From a virus: DNA of 47,156 nucleotides. Of the stretch, positions 1-6,619 are shown piece by piece. Numbering within the stretch: position 1 is the stretch's first letter; every line of letters begins with the position of its first letter. A program made the translations under genes and the position numbers. The notes below the pieces were generated by a model. That model had not been told where the DNA came from and made no database searches. It saw only the letters and a list, made by a program, of their open reading frames with translations. The stretch spans positions 1 through 47,156 of IMG/VR virus record IMGVR_UViG_3300046313_001174; one strand, written 5' to 3'.

Positions 1-1164
1 ATGAAGCTATCAATGCACCACATTCTGTGGACCAAGGATCCAAACAAACTCGGACTGTTCCCAATCTACCTTCGGATCACAATCGACCGCAAGTCCACAC
101 ACATAAGTTCCGGGGATTTTATCGCTGAAAGGCAATGGGATAAGAAAGAGGAGCAGGTCAAGAACCACCCACTTGAAAGCGACATTAACGCCAGGCTTCG
201 TGCTTCGAAAGCTCAAGTTAGTGGAAAGTTCAATGAGCGATTACTTGCGGGTAAGAAAATCAGTGCCAAAGAGCTGAAGGCAGTCTTTGCAGGTGGTAGC
301 GATATGCACAATCTCTTTGACTTTGCGGAAATGTACCTTAAAGAGGTGCAGCACAAACGTAGTGTAAGAACAATCAGTGCGTATCGAAAGCACCTCTTGC
401 GCTTTGAGGAGTACGTGGGCAGCAAGCAGTTGTGTTTCGAGGATGTGACTCCGGAATGGCTAACGGCGTATGAATCTGCATTACGTGAGGGCACGCTGAA
501 AAGAAAGCGAAAAGGCGTCCTAAGTAACAACACAATCCATTCGCTGTTTAAGACTTTGAAGCTTCTTTTCAATGCGGCAAAACGAAAAGGCATCATTACA
601 GACTATCCCTTTGACCGCTACGAGAATCCAGTTTACATAGCTCCGATTAAGGACTGCTTAAGTCTTGATGACATAAAGAGAATTGAGGATTTTGTCGACT
701 CCACACAAGATGAGCTATTGAGGCAAGCGGCCGTGTACATTCTACTAGGTATATCAACTGGCTTACGCATTTCGGACTGGAAGCAGTTTGACCTGTCGAA
801 AAACATCAAAGGGGGTAGTATCTTTCTCCGCGCAAAAAAGAACGGAGAATGGGTGACCATGCCGATAAACAACATACTCCAAAGGAATTTAAAACGTATC
901 GAGCAAATTCCCCTAACCATGACGGAGGCAAAAATGAACGCCAAACTGAAGGTGCTGGCCAAAGCCGTAAACCTAGACAACCCTCTAACATCACACACGG
1001 GCCGACACACCTTCGCAACTACGCTTTGTGCTGATCGTGGGATTAGCTCGGAGACCTGTGCTGAACTAATGGGTATCACCGTAAGTACTTGTGTGGAGAG
1101 CTACTACCGGGTGTCTAACAGGAAGATTAACAGCGAGACGATAAGAGCCTGGGAGGGGCTGTAG
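1..1164 (+). CDS. int: Tyrosine integrase, Bacteroidota phage type
   Basis: Site-specific tyrosine recombinase that would integrate and excise the phage genome. The 387 residues match the usual family length. An arm-type DNA-binding domain occupies about 1-90, a SAM-like core-binding domain about 103-200, and the catalytic domain about 215-387. Visible catalytic residues are R256 (TGLRISDW), a Lys at 279/280, H332 and R335 (SHTGRHTF), and Y368 in ESYYR. The second His that usually follows Gly in the LGH motif is replaced by Ile (MGIT, I359). It starts on the first base of the window, so the true start and promoter cannot be checked. Its stop is 3 bp from the convergent hicA stop, and its last 64 bp recur at 1995-2058. 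Confidence 0.96.
   Translation: MKLSMHHILWTKDPNKLGLFPIYLRITIDRKSTHISSGDFIAERQWDKKEEQVKNHPLESDINARLRASKAQVSGKFNERLLAGKKISAKELKAVFAGGSDMHNLFDFAEMYLKEVQHKRSVRTISAYRKHLLRFEEYVGSKQLCFEDVTPEWLTAYESALREGTLKRKRKGVLSNNTIHSLFKTLKLLFNAAKRKGIITDYPFDRYENPVYIAPIKDCLSLDDIKRIEDFVDSTQDELLRQAAVYILLGISTGLRISDWKQFDLSKNIKGGSIFLRAKKNGEWVTMPINNILQRNLKRIEQIPLTMTEAKMNAKLKVLAKAVNLDNPLTSHTGRHTFATTLCADRGISSETCAELMGITVSTCVESYYRVSNRKINSETIRAWEGL
1101..1164 (+). repeat. Direct repeat copy 1: functional integrase 3' end
   Basis: The last 64 bp of the integrase gene match 1995-2058 at 59 of 64 positions. The five differences all fall on third codon positions and are synonymous (Arg, Thr, Ile, Arg, Glu codons). The repeat includes both Tyr codons of the YYR catalytic motif and the stop codon. 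The two copies flank the HicBA-like cassette. Confidence 0.93.
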
Positions 1165-1167
1165 ATC

Positions 1168-1401
1168 CTAACAGTTTTTTTCAGCCCAAGCATATAAATC
1201 TATAAGACTGCAACCTATGGTTGTGCAGCATGATTTTAGATGTGTGGCAGGAATTTCCTTCTCATCCCCCCACACAACTAGTGTACGTTTCCCTTTTTTC
1301 ACGTACTGGTGGTGGCTACCTGAGGTTCTATTTTTTACGAAACCTTGATGCGTAAGGAACAAAATCCAACATCTAGTTGGTAAAGGCCTAAAATTACCCA
1401 T
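1168..1401 (-). CDS. hicA: HicA-like mRNA interferase toxin
   Basis: Small toxin of the HicA (YcfA) family, which cleaves mRNA in the cytoplasm when not bound by HicB. It has 77 residues; family members are usually 60-80. The diagnostic GSHH at 28-31 supplies the catalytic His and is followed by a basic strand (QYVKKGKRTLVV) and the KEIPATHLKS segment typical of the fold. Its ATG directly abuts the hicB stop codon on the same strand, so the two are probably co-translated, with antitoxin first. The gene is convergent with int, 3 bp between stops. Family assignment rests on motif reading only. Confidence 0.78.
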   Translation of the reverse strand: MGNFRPLPTRCWILFLTHQGFVKNRTSGSHHQYVKKGKRTLVVWGDEKEIPATHLKSCCTTIGCSLIDLYAWAEKNC

Positions 1402-1803
1402 TTAAGCTAAAAGAAGTTCACGTGTTTTGACAGAGCCTTCCTCAGCATTAAAATCTTTTAGATCCCCATTACTGTCTACATACACTTTTGAAAAGTCTTT
1501 ATTCTTAAACTTATCTTTTTCCCAACCAAGCGAGAAAAGTTCCTTTTCCCTATCGCGTATGGATAAATTGTTGAGATAAATCGCAAAGTCTTTAATTGAA
1601 AATTTCATCATCTCTTGAGCTCGATCTTCCGTATTTCCGTATCCGGATATATCTAAAGTAGGTGAATAGACCACATACTGCTTAGTATCTTTGTCTACGA
1701 AATGGTATACGAATAGTACTAACTTTATGCCATCTTTACCGATGTGCAGCTCTTCCTTAAGTGGCCCTTTTACATTCTGTATTTCAATTTTGATAGATTC
1801 CAT
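1402..1803 (-). CDS. hicB: HicB-like antitoxin
   Basis: Antitoxin that would bind and neutralise the adjacent HicA-like toxin and probably repress its own promoter. The first in-frame ATG is at 1803, giving 133 residues; a TTG six codons upstream is less likely. The HicB core is visible at about 40-75: a strand reading YVVYSPTLDISGYG followed by a helix with NTEDRAQEMM. The C-terminal part shows no clear ribbon-helix-helix or HTH motif that I can name. It is upstream of hicA on the same strand, and a 12-bp palindrome lies 68 bp before the start. The cassette is AT-rich compared with the structural genes, which suggests acquisition. Confidence 0.72.
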   Translation of the reverse strand: MESIKIEIQNVKGPLKEELHIGKDGIKLVLFVYHFVDKDTKQYVVYSPTLDISGYGNTEDRAQEMMKFSIKDFAIYLNNLSIRDREKELFSLGWEKDKFKNKDFSKVYVDSNGDLKDFNAEEGSVKTRELLLA

Positions 1804-1870
1804 AAGCAGCTTTAAAATCAAATTATCTTTTCGATTGGTACAATGTTAATTCATATTTCGAACATATGTG

Positions 1871-1882
1871 TGCAGGCCTGCA
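1871..1882. promoter_or_regulatory. Palindrome upstream of hicB, candidate operator
   Basis: TGCAGGCCTGCA is a perfect 12-bp palindrome, preceded by the 8-bp palindrome ACATATGT at 1862-1869 and followed by an A/T tract. Its place just ahead of hicB suggests a binding site for the antitoxin. No clear TAnnTTFG-type -7 element was found beside it, so the operator role is an inference. The rest of 1804-1994 is AT-rich sequence with no gene. Confidence 0.35.
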
Positions 1883-1994
1883 ATTTTTTTAAAAAACTCA
1901 AATAAAAAGTTATATTATTTATTGTAAATATTATATTTTTTAAGTTATGGTCTAGGTTTCTGTTAATTCACTTTTATGCGCTCTATTTGGAAAA

Positions 1995-2058
1995 CTACTA
2001 CCGAGTGTCTAACAGGAAGATTAACAGCGAGACAATTAGGGCCTGGGAAGGGCTGTAG
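1995..2058 (+). pseudogene. Remnant of a second integrase 3' end
   Basis: The 64 bp encode the same last residues as the intact integrase (YYRVSNRKINSETIRAWEGL and a stop) but differ at five synonymous third positions. No upstream integrase sequence remains, so it is a broken copy. The purely synonymous divergence means the copy evolved as a working integrase allele before it was cut off; it is not a fresh duplication. Together with 1101-1164 it brackets an 830-bp segment holding the HicBA-like pair. Confidence 0.9.
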
Positions 2059-2117
2059 CTTTTTTATCTGAACCATTCGTCGTGTGGAGATTACCTCTTG
2101 TGTAATTCATACCTGTT

Positions 2118-2152
2118 TTTGGCTGGGTGTGTGGCAATAACGCATATTATTG
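2118..2152 (+). promoter_or_regulatory. Candidate promoter with overlapping inverted repeat
   Basis: TTTG at 2118-2121 and TATTATTG at 2145-2152 resemble the Bacteroidota -33/-7 pair with one mismatch in the -7 and a 23-nt spacer. GCAATAA (2134-2140) and TTATTGC (2147-2153) form a perfect 7-bp inverted repeat over the -7 element, as an operator would. Transcription would begin about 20 nt before the ATG at 2179. Confidence 0.4.
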
Positions 2153-2178
2153 CGTCGAATCTTAAACCAAATAAAACT

Positions 2179-2742
2179 ATGAAAACGAAAAAATATCTAA
2201 CTATAAGCCTTGAGGGGTATAAGCCATTTAGTGTAGAATTGGTATGTGATGAAAAAATATCCGATAAATACACTTGTTATTTTCATAAACTTGACCCGAA
2301 TGAAACTGCCGATGAGCAGCCAAATTTTATTGATTTTTTCAAAACTAATGGTTTCTCATACTGGCGGCAACAAGATGGAACTATCTGTTTTAAACCAAAT
2401 GCCAAAGGAAACGAGATGTTTTGCAGGTATATATGGATGATTTGGCATCAAATCCATATTAAAAATAGTACCCCAAATTCATCGATTAGCTGGATTCCTG
2501 AAAATATAGGCCGAGAGCATATTTTAAACGCCATGGCTCAAATTGACGAAGAAGGGGTTTCGATCAATAGAGCCGCTAGAAAATACGAAATTGTGTATGC
2601 TGCAAAAAAATACCCTCCTAAACTCTTAATTGAATATGCGAATGTATTTGCCAACGGTAACAATTTAATTGAGGGGGTAAGTACTCACCAAGCTAATGGC
2701 TACTTAACGAAACTGGGTTTTACTGTCGTTCCAAAACAGTAA
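2179..2742 (+). CDS. Protein with C-terminal ScoMcrA-like head domain
   Basis: Accessory protein of 187 residues starting at the ATG at 2179; an upstream TTG would add a poor leader. Residues about 111-184 (GREHILNAMAQIDEEGV ... YPPKLLIEYAN ... GYLTKLGF) match the pattern I know from the N-terminal head domain of ScoMcrA-type modification-dependent restriction proteins. The N-terminal 105 residues are unrecognised, and no HNH or GTPase motif is present. The nuclease part of such systems is therefore missing. It sits alone on the plus strand in the accessory block, with a candidate promoter before it and a strong terminator after it. A role in defence against other phages, or an adaptor function, is an inference. 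Confidence 0.62.
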   Translation: MKTKKYLTISLEGYKPFSVELVCDEKISDKYTCYFHKLDPNETADEQPNFIDFFKTNGFSYWRQQDGTICFKPNAKGNEMFCRYIWMIWHQIHIKNSTPNSSISWIPENIGREHILNAMAQIDEEGVSINRAARKYEIVYAAKKYPPKLLIEYANVFANGNNLIEGVSTHQANGYLTKLGFTVVPKQ

Positions 2743-2834
2743 GAGGAGACGCTCCCCGCAATACCCGCACGCATTACTGAAAAGCATTTTTTGGGTGCAA
2801 AATAGTGTTTATTCACACTTACTGAATTAAAAAC

Positions 2835-2868
2835 AAAGAAACCCGACGCCTAGGTGCCGGGTTTCTTT
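2835..2868. terminator. Intrinsic terminator, probably bidirectional
   Basis: AAAGAAACCCG (2835-2845) and CGGGTTTCTTT (2858-2868) form a perfect 11-bp stem around a 12-nt loop, with T-rich sequence on the plus side and an A-rich tract on the other. It lies between the plus-strand gene ending at 2742 and the minus-strand unit ending at 3010, so it can stop both. Confidence 0.85.
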
Positions 2869-2929
2869 CTGTTACGGGCTGTAGTATTAGCCTAAAATAA
2901 TGTCCTTTTTCATGTGTTTTGGGGTTTAG

Positions 2930-2978
2930 TTCATTAAAACTTTTGTTCATTAAAAACTTTTGCTCATTAAAACTTTTG
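2930..2978. repeat. Three tandem copies of a 16-17 bp repeat
   Basis: TTCATTAAAACTTTTG occurs at 2930-2945, again at 2946-2962 with one extra A, and at 2963-2978 with C for the first T. The array lies in the untranslated gap downstream of the minus-strand unit. No function is evident. Confidence 0.85.
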
Positions 2979-3009
2979 TAAAGTTACCTATTTTACGCAA
3001 TAATCAAAA

Positions 3010-3528
3010 TCAAATTGCTCTATTTAACGACACGTCATCGCCGGATAGAAAAGTATTAGGGCTAATTATCTCTTTACTTTTGTAATCTTGTATGAAGACC
3101 CGATTGAAGCCTGATAAAGCGTGTTTTGCTATGACTGTTAATCTAATGAATGCTGATTCGTCGTCCCATGTGTCCTCAATGGCCTCTGTAGTTCTAATTT
3201 GTAGCGCATGTAAGTTAAAGTGATCGTCGCTCTTTTTCTGAGGTAGATAAGCTATGAAATTATCTTTAAGTTTTATGTCACGACCCCGTAAATTATTGCC
3301 ATTATACGCCCCCACAGGTTTATAAAAAGTTAATTCGACATGTACGTCAAATATATCCGAATTTGTCATATTAACTATCTTAAAAATATAATTGACACTG
3401 CCGTCTATTGTAACTCGGCTGATTTGTTCTGATAATACGATATCCGGTTTTTTATTCAAGAGAAAAACAACGAGAAAAACGTAAGACGAAATTAAACCCG
3501 CTAGAACACTTATAATGAAATTGCTCAT
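3010..3528 (-). CDS. Membrane-anchored protein, function unknown
   Basis: The 172-residue protein has one N-terminal hydrophobic segment at about 4-25 (FIISVLAGLISSYVFLVVFLL) followed by a basic NKK, so it is probably anchored in the inner membrane with a soluble C-terminal domain. The soluble part looks beta-rich (alternating strands through residues 35-150), but I do not recognise it. It is last in a minus-strand series 4745-3010 that runs behind the repressor, ending before the 2835-2868 terminator. That position is typical of genes expressed from a prophage. Confidence 0.7.
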   Translation of the reverse strand: MSNFIISVLAGLISSYVFLVVFLLNKKPDIVLSEQISRVTIDGSVNYIFKIVNMTNSDIFDVHVELTFYKPVGAYNGNNLRGRDIKLKDNFIAYLPQKKSDDHFNLHALQIRTTEAIEDTWDDESAFIRLTVIAKHALSGFNRVFIQDYKSKEIISPNTFLSGDDVSLNRAI

Positions 3529-3584
3529 TTTCTTTTCGTCAGTGATTTATGTGCTGACGCCGCACATTTAGGTATTAGTGATAT

Positions 3585-3896
3585 TTATTTAAAAGCCTTC
3601 TTCAGTAGTTTAATCTCCTGCTCTATCTCATCTAGTCGTGCAATCGGGGATTTCGCTTCAAGTAGCCTAACTGGTGTGATGCCTAATAGCAGCCAATCGA
3701 AGCTATATCGGTATGTGGTGTTCAACGCAACAATGTGCTCGAGTGTTGGGTACCTTTTGCCTATTTTCATCTGCGTCAATACTTGTGACACATCACCTAG
3801 GGAGGCCATCACTTCCTTATAAGATAGCTTATGGCCGTAATGGATCTCATCAATGGCGTCAATCACTCGGGCACGTACTTGTTCGTTAATAGTCAT
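3585..3896 (-). CDS. XRE-type helix-turn-helix regulator
   Basis: This 103-residue protein follows the pattern of small Bacteroidota DNA-binding proteins. Residues about 5-70 hold a degenerate XRE fold (VRARVIDAIDEI ... YKEVMASLGDVSQVLTQMKIGKRYPTLEHIV), ending in FDWLLLG, the counterpart of the NWLLTG found in the S24 repressor here. A C-terminal helix (LDEIEQEIKLLKKAF) may be a short coiled coil for dimerisation. It lies 11 bp downstream of the secreted-protein gene on the same strand. It probably regulates its own operon or the lysogeny switch, but the target is unknown. Confidence 0.72.
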   Translation of the reverse strand: MTINEQVRARVIDAIDEIHYGHKLSYKEVMASLGDVSQVLTQMKIGKRYPTLEHIVALNTTYRYSFDWLLLGITPVRLLEAKSPIARLDEIEQEIKLLKKAFK

Positions 3897-3907
3897 GGGT
3901 TGGTGGC

Positions 3908-4624
3908 TTAAAAATTCTCTATGTCTCTTTTTTTAGCTTGTTCGGCTCTTTGTTTAATTCGCATCTCGACCTTATATTTTTCGTCAGAAACTAGCTTGTG
4001 AATTGCTTTGTCATAGAGTATCGTGTATTCAAAAATACTTATCTCCCCAAATAGGTTAAATGTAGCATCGTAGTTATAGTAGCAAACTACGCCGGGGATA
4101 TTGGTGTTGTATGTGTGTTTATACCTTTTGTCTGTTTTAACAGTCTCTATGCCTAAGCCATTGACAAATGTGTGAGGAGTTTCTTCGTGTTTCATTTCGG
4201 GTTTTCCGTATTTCAAGGTTAATAGTTCATCAACACCGCTCCCCTCAATATTGATTTCATAAAGTTCATCTTTATAGAACGAAAGTCCCACGCGGTGCAG
4301 CTTGATTTTGTCATTAATAGCATATTCCCCCAAATAAAAATTCCTTACCTCTTTTAGAGGTGAGCCAAAAAAAGTAGAAGTTACAGAACTAGTATCTGAA
4401 AACAACTCAAAAGTTACTTTTTGGTCATTCTTATCGACTTTTTTAATGTACTCTCTTGCTGTTCGGATGTCAGTCTTTCTGGCAAGTTCAGGGATATCAC
4501 TCACATGCATACCTAGTTGAATTTTGCCAAACCCTTTTATTTTTAAGTCGGAAGGATTCTCGTTTTCTTGCGCACGAATTTGGTGTAGGGACAAAATGAA
4601 GATGAGTAAATAGATGCTTCTCAT
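3908..4624 (-). CDS. Secreted protein, function unknown
   Basis: The 238-residue protein begins with a clear Sec signal peptide (MRSIYLLIFILSLHQIRA, cleavage before QEN), so it should reach the periplasm or beyond. The mature part contains KIKGFGKIQLGM at about 28-39, a phrase seen in small exported Bacteroidota proteins, then alternating beta strands and a highly charged helical tail from about 205. No enzyme motif is visible. It lies behind the repressor on the same strand and may alter the envelope of the lysogen. A -7-like TAAATTTG on the minus strand at 4701-4708 has no matching -33. Confidence 0.68.
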   Translation of the reverse strand: MRSIYLLIFILSLHQIRAQENENPSDLKIKGFGKIQLGMHVSDIPELARKTDIRTAREYIKKVDKNDQKVTFELFSDTSSVTSTFFGSPLKEVRNFYLGEYAINDKIKLHRVGLSFYKDELYEINIEGSGVDELLTLKYGKPEMKHEETPHTFVNGLGIETVKTDKRYKHTYNTNIPGVVCYYNYDATFNLFGEISIFEYTILYDKAIHKLVSDEKYKVEMRIKQRAEQAKKRDIENF

Positions 4625-4744
4625 AACTGTTAAAATTTAAAAAGTGAATGAATGTAAAACGCCTGGCTACTACCAGTCGCCATTAATTAAGCATAAATTT
4701 CAAATTTAGAACAGTTTACCCCTGATCGGGATAGCTATTATCGA

Positions 4745-5410
4745 TTACTCGAGACGAATCACCCCAATAACTAGGGCGACACTTCGAATCTCTGACACAG
4801 GCACTTCAAAATCATCGTAGTCCTTGTTGTCGCTTTTACACACGACGGACTCTGCACTATTACCTTTTGTGAGGCGCTTCATAACGATACCTTGACTAAT
4901 CGTGTCAATCACGTAAACCTTATTCCACTGCACAAATAGCAATTCCTTTATAAACCTACACGCCACAACATCCCCACTACTATACTTGGGATACATACTA
5001 GATCCACGTACCGGTATCATGAAATCAATCTTAACTCCGTCAAACAAAGGGATGACATACCGGTCTTCTATGGTGTCGAAATTCACTCCTTGAACAGTTG
5101 AGTCGCCAATCCCCGCAAAAGCTTCTAACTGAAGTACCGGAATGCCCTCTGCTGATTTAGCTGGTTTTGCTACCAGTGTCTCTTTTTTTAGCATATCACC
5201 TTTTCCGGTTAAGAGCCAGTTAGCATCTATGTCGGGATAAATAGATAATAATCTATCTATCGCATCTGAATTTAAGGCTGTATTTTTCTGTGTTCCCTTA
5301 AAACTTCCATAGGTCATTCCAATTTTTTCAAAAAATAATTCTTTCGAAACTCCCTTATAATCAGATAGATACAAAAATCTTTCCTTAATATTAGATATTT
5401 TTTTATCCAT
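4745..5410 (-). CDS. S24-family phage repressor (CI/LexA-like)
   Basis: Lysogeny repressor of 221 residues. An N-terminal HTH occupies about 1-70, ending in the Bacteroidota-typical IDANWLLTGKGDML. A linker carries the probable self-cleavage dipeptide A99-G100 (EAFAGIG). The S24 peptidase fold follows, with Ser138 (GSSMYP) and Lys178 (VMKRL) as the catalytic dyad. In this family RecA filaments stimulate autocleavage, so DNA damage should trigger induction. It diverges from the Cro-like gene at 5492 across an 81-bp gap containing a strong rightward promoter and a perfect palindrome, which it probably binds. Confidence 0.94.
   Translation of the reverse strand: MDKKISNIKERFLYLSDYKGVSKELFFEKIGMTYGSFKGTQKNTALNSDAIDRLLSIYPDIDANWLLTGKGDMLKKETLVAKPAKSAEGIPVLQLEAFAGIGDSTVQGVNFDTIEDRYVIPLFDGVKIDFMIPVRGSSMYPKYSSGDVVACRFIKELLFVQWNKVYVIDTISQGIVMKRLTKGNSAESVVCKSDNKDYDDFEVPVSEIRSVALVIGVIRLE
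5242..5255. promoter_or_regulatory. Possible secondary operator inside the repressor gene
   Basis: TAGAT and ATCTA form inverted arms around a 4-nt spacer. The same TAGAT/ATCTA arms bound the 18-bp palindrome in the divergent promoter region, where the spacer is longer. It is coding sequence, so chance is possible. Confidence 0.25.
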
Positions 5411-5413
5411 TTG

Positions 5414-5446
5414 TTTGTTTTTTAGATAATTTATTATCTATATTTG
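5414..5446 (+). promoter_or_regulatory. Rightward early promoter (pR equivalent)
   Basis: TTTG at 5414-5417 and TATATTTG at 5439-5446, spaced by 21 nt, fit the Bacteroidota TTTG / TAnnTTTG consensus exactly. It points at the Cro-like gene and the early operon. Transcription should begin near 5453. Confidence 0.82.
5423..5440. promoter_or_regulatory. Repressor operator palindrome
   Basis: TAGATAATTTATTATCTA is a perfect 18-bp palindrome that fills the spacer and touches the -7 element of the rightward promoter. Binding of the S24 repressor dimer here would block polymerase. The binding itself is inferred from position and symmetry. Confidence 0.75.
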
Positions 5447-5491
5447 CATAAGCAATCAGGAACGCAAATAAGTACCTAAATGTAATATAAA

Positions 5492-5734
5492 ATGCTAAAA
5501 AATCAAATACATACTCCTATGGCTTCAAAACCTACGATTCGAAGAAAAAGCGTGAAGTTGACAAGAGAGCAAAAGCGCGATTTTACAAGTTTTGTTAAGT
5601 CGCATCACACGCTTCAAGACGCTTGCGATTTTTTGGACTTGACCCCCAACTCTGTTCGCCGAATTATGGCTGCTGGCACAGCAAGTTCAACGACTATCGA
5701 GAAGATTTTCTCAATCATTCCTGTAAACCGATAA
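5492..5734 (+). CDS. Cro-like small HTH protein
   Basis: First gene to the right of the early promoter, divergent from the repressor, which is the usual place of a Cro-type antirepressor. The 80 residues are basic at the N-terminus (IRRKSVKLTREQKRDF) and contain a helix-turn-helix-like stretch DACDFLDLTPNSVRRIMAAG at about 43-62. A second ATG at 5519 would give 71 residues, and the sequence does not decide between them. It probably competes with the repressor for the palindrome at 5423-5440. Function is by analogy, not from a recognised family. Confidence 0.68.
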   Translation: MLKNQIHTPMASKPTIRRKSVKLTREQKRDFTSFVKSHHTLQDACDFLDLTPNSVRRIMAAGTASSTTIEKIFSIIPVNR

Positions 5735-5746
5735 ACCAAAATCCCC

Positions 5747-6052
5747 ATGACACAAGAAGAAGTAAGACTTAAATGTGTGGAGCTATCTATCAAGCACTAT
5801 TCTGAACCTGGCATATCAACTGAGGCCAGACTTGCGCACGCTAAAAAAATCGAGGAATATGTCAGTGAGCCTACTAACCGTAGAATGCTAGAGATGTTTG
5901 AATCTTCGCGCGATCTTGACTGGTCTGCGGGAGAGCGTCTTTTAGAGGGACAGCAGAAGGCAAAAAAGAAAAAGGGCTTAACCTTTCTACCCAATGCTGA
6001 TCTCTTGTTCGACCCAGTAAGAGAGTTTCTTTCCAGGAAAAAACAGGACTAA
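5747..6052 (+). CDS. Early protein, function unknown
   Basis: The 101-residue protein is charged and mostly helical, with a lysine run KAKKKK at about 71-76 in the middle of the C-terminal half. No motif is recognised. It follows the Cro-like gene by 12 bp and is co-directional, so it is in the early operon. Its stop overlaps, by 4 bp, the stop of the convergent small gene 6049-6270. Confidence 0.65.
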   Translation: MTQEEVRLKCVELSIKHYSEPGISTEARLAHAKKIEEYVSEPTNRRMLEMFESSRDLDWSAGERLLEGQQKAKKKKGLTFLPNADLLFDPVREFLSRKKQD

Positions 6053-6270
6053 GACACACTATAGCCGAACATTCGGCCTTTTACAGGGCCTTGAGGTGTC
6101 TTGAGTAACTCCGCTGGAATCTCGAGAATTTGGAATGTGTCCGTTCTATCGGAACAGTGCAGGAGCTTGCAGATCACTAGCTCTGAAGTTGAAATCCCAA
6201 TAACTAAAAATAGCTTTTGGGGTGTGGTAATTAGGCAAACTACGTCGCCTAGCTTGATATTATCTAACAT
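6049..6270 (-). CDS. Small minus-strand protein inside the early operon, unknown
   Basis: Starting at the ATG at 6270 this is a 73-residue protein (MLDNIKLGDVVCLI...). A GTG at 6333 would lie upstream of the promoter found here and is rejected. The N-terminal LGDVVCLITTP...LFLVIGISTSELVICKLL looks like a small SH3-like beta barrel; no named family. It runs against the early operon from its own consensus promoter at 6292-6324, so it can be expressed when the early genes are silent. Confidence 0.62.
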   Translation of the reverse strand: MLDNIKLGDVVCLITTPQKLFLVIGISTSELVICKLLHCSDRTDTFQILEIPAELLKTPQGPVKGRMFGYSVS

Positions 6271-6291
6271 GATTTTTGTTTTTGGTACATA

Positions 6292-6324
6292 CAAAAATAG
6301 TGTTTTCGAGATTTCACTTGCAAA
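6292..6324 (-). promoter_or_regulatory. Promoter for the minus-strand gene 6049-6270
   Basis: On the minus strand TTTG (6324-6321) and TATTTTTG (6299-6292) are 21 nt apart and match the Bacteroidota consensus exactly. The predicted start of transcription near 6285 is about 15 nt before the ATG at 6270, which decides that start. Confidence 0.72.
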
Positions 6325-6351
6325 AAATCTCACTTTTTAAAATTGACAGGT

Positions 6352-6591
6352 ATGCAAGAGCTATTAGAACTACAAAAGGAGATTAAGCAGATCAAGTCGA
6401 TGCTTCGTAGAGCACTACCGGCATCTGCACAAGAGCACTGGGTCGGCTATTCAGTGATCCAGGAAATCACTCCGTGGAAAACAGGAGAGAAGCTTCGCTG
6501 GGCACGAGAGAATAGCCTAGTCAAGTATAACGCCAAAAAAGGCTATCTGCTTGAAAGCATACCCCCGCAATTCATAACAAGTAAACAATAA
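6352..6591 (+). CDS. Excisionase-like winged-helix small protein
   Basis: The ATG at 6352 gives 79 residues; a TTG three codons upstream is less likely. An N-terminal helix (LLELQKEIKQIKSML) precedes HWVGYSVIQEITPWKTGEKLRWARE, which resembles the helix-turn-helix of small Bacteroidota phage excisionase/helix-turn-helix_17 proteins, then a short wing NAKKGYLL. Such proteins bend DNA at att sites or regulate early genes. It lies 5 kb from int. Assignment is tentative. Confidence 0.5.
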   Translation: MQELLELQKEIKQIKSMLRRALPASAQEHWVGYSVIQEITPWKTGEKLRWARENSLVKYNAKKGYLLESIPPQFITSKQ

Positions 6592-6619
6592 TCTATTCAC
6601 CCTATAACTCGAAAAAAAA

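Noticed and set aside
1101-2058. The 64-bp direct repeats as attL/attR of the whole phage
   Set aside because: Both copies lie on the same side of the phage genes and enclose only 830 bp, so they cannot be the ends of this prophage.
4701-4708. Promoter for the secreted protein gene
   Set aside because: TAAATTTG on the minus strand fits the -7 element, but there is no TTTG at 17-23 nt upstream.
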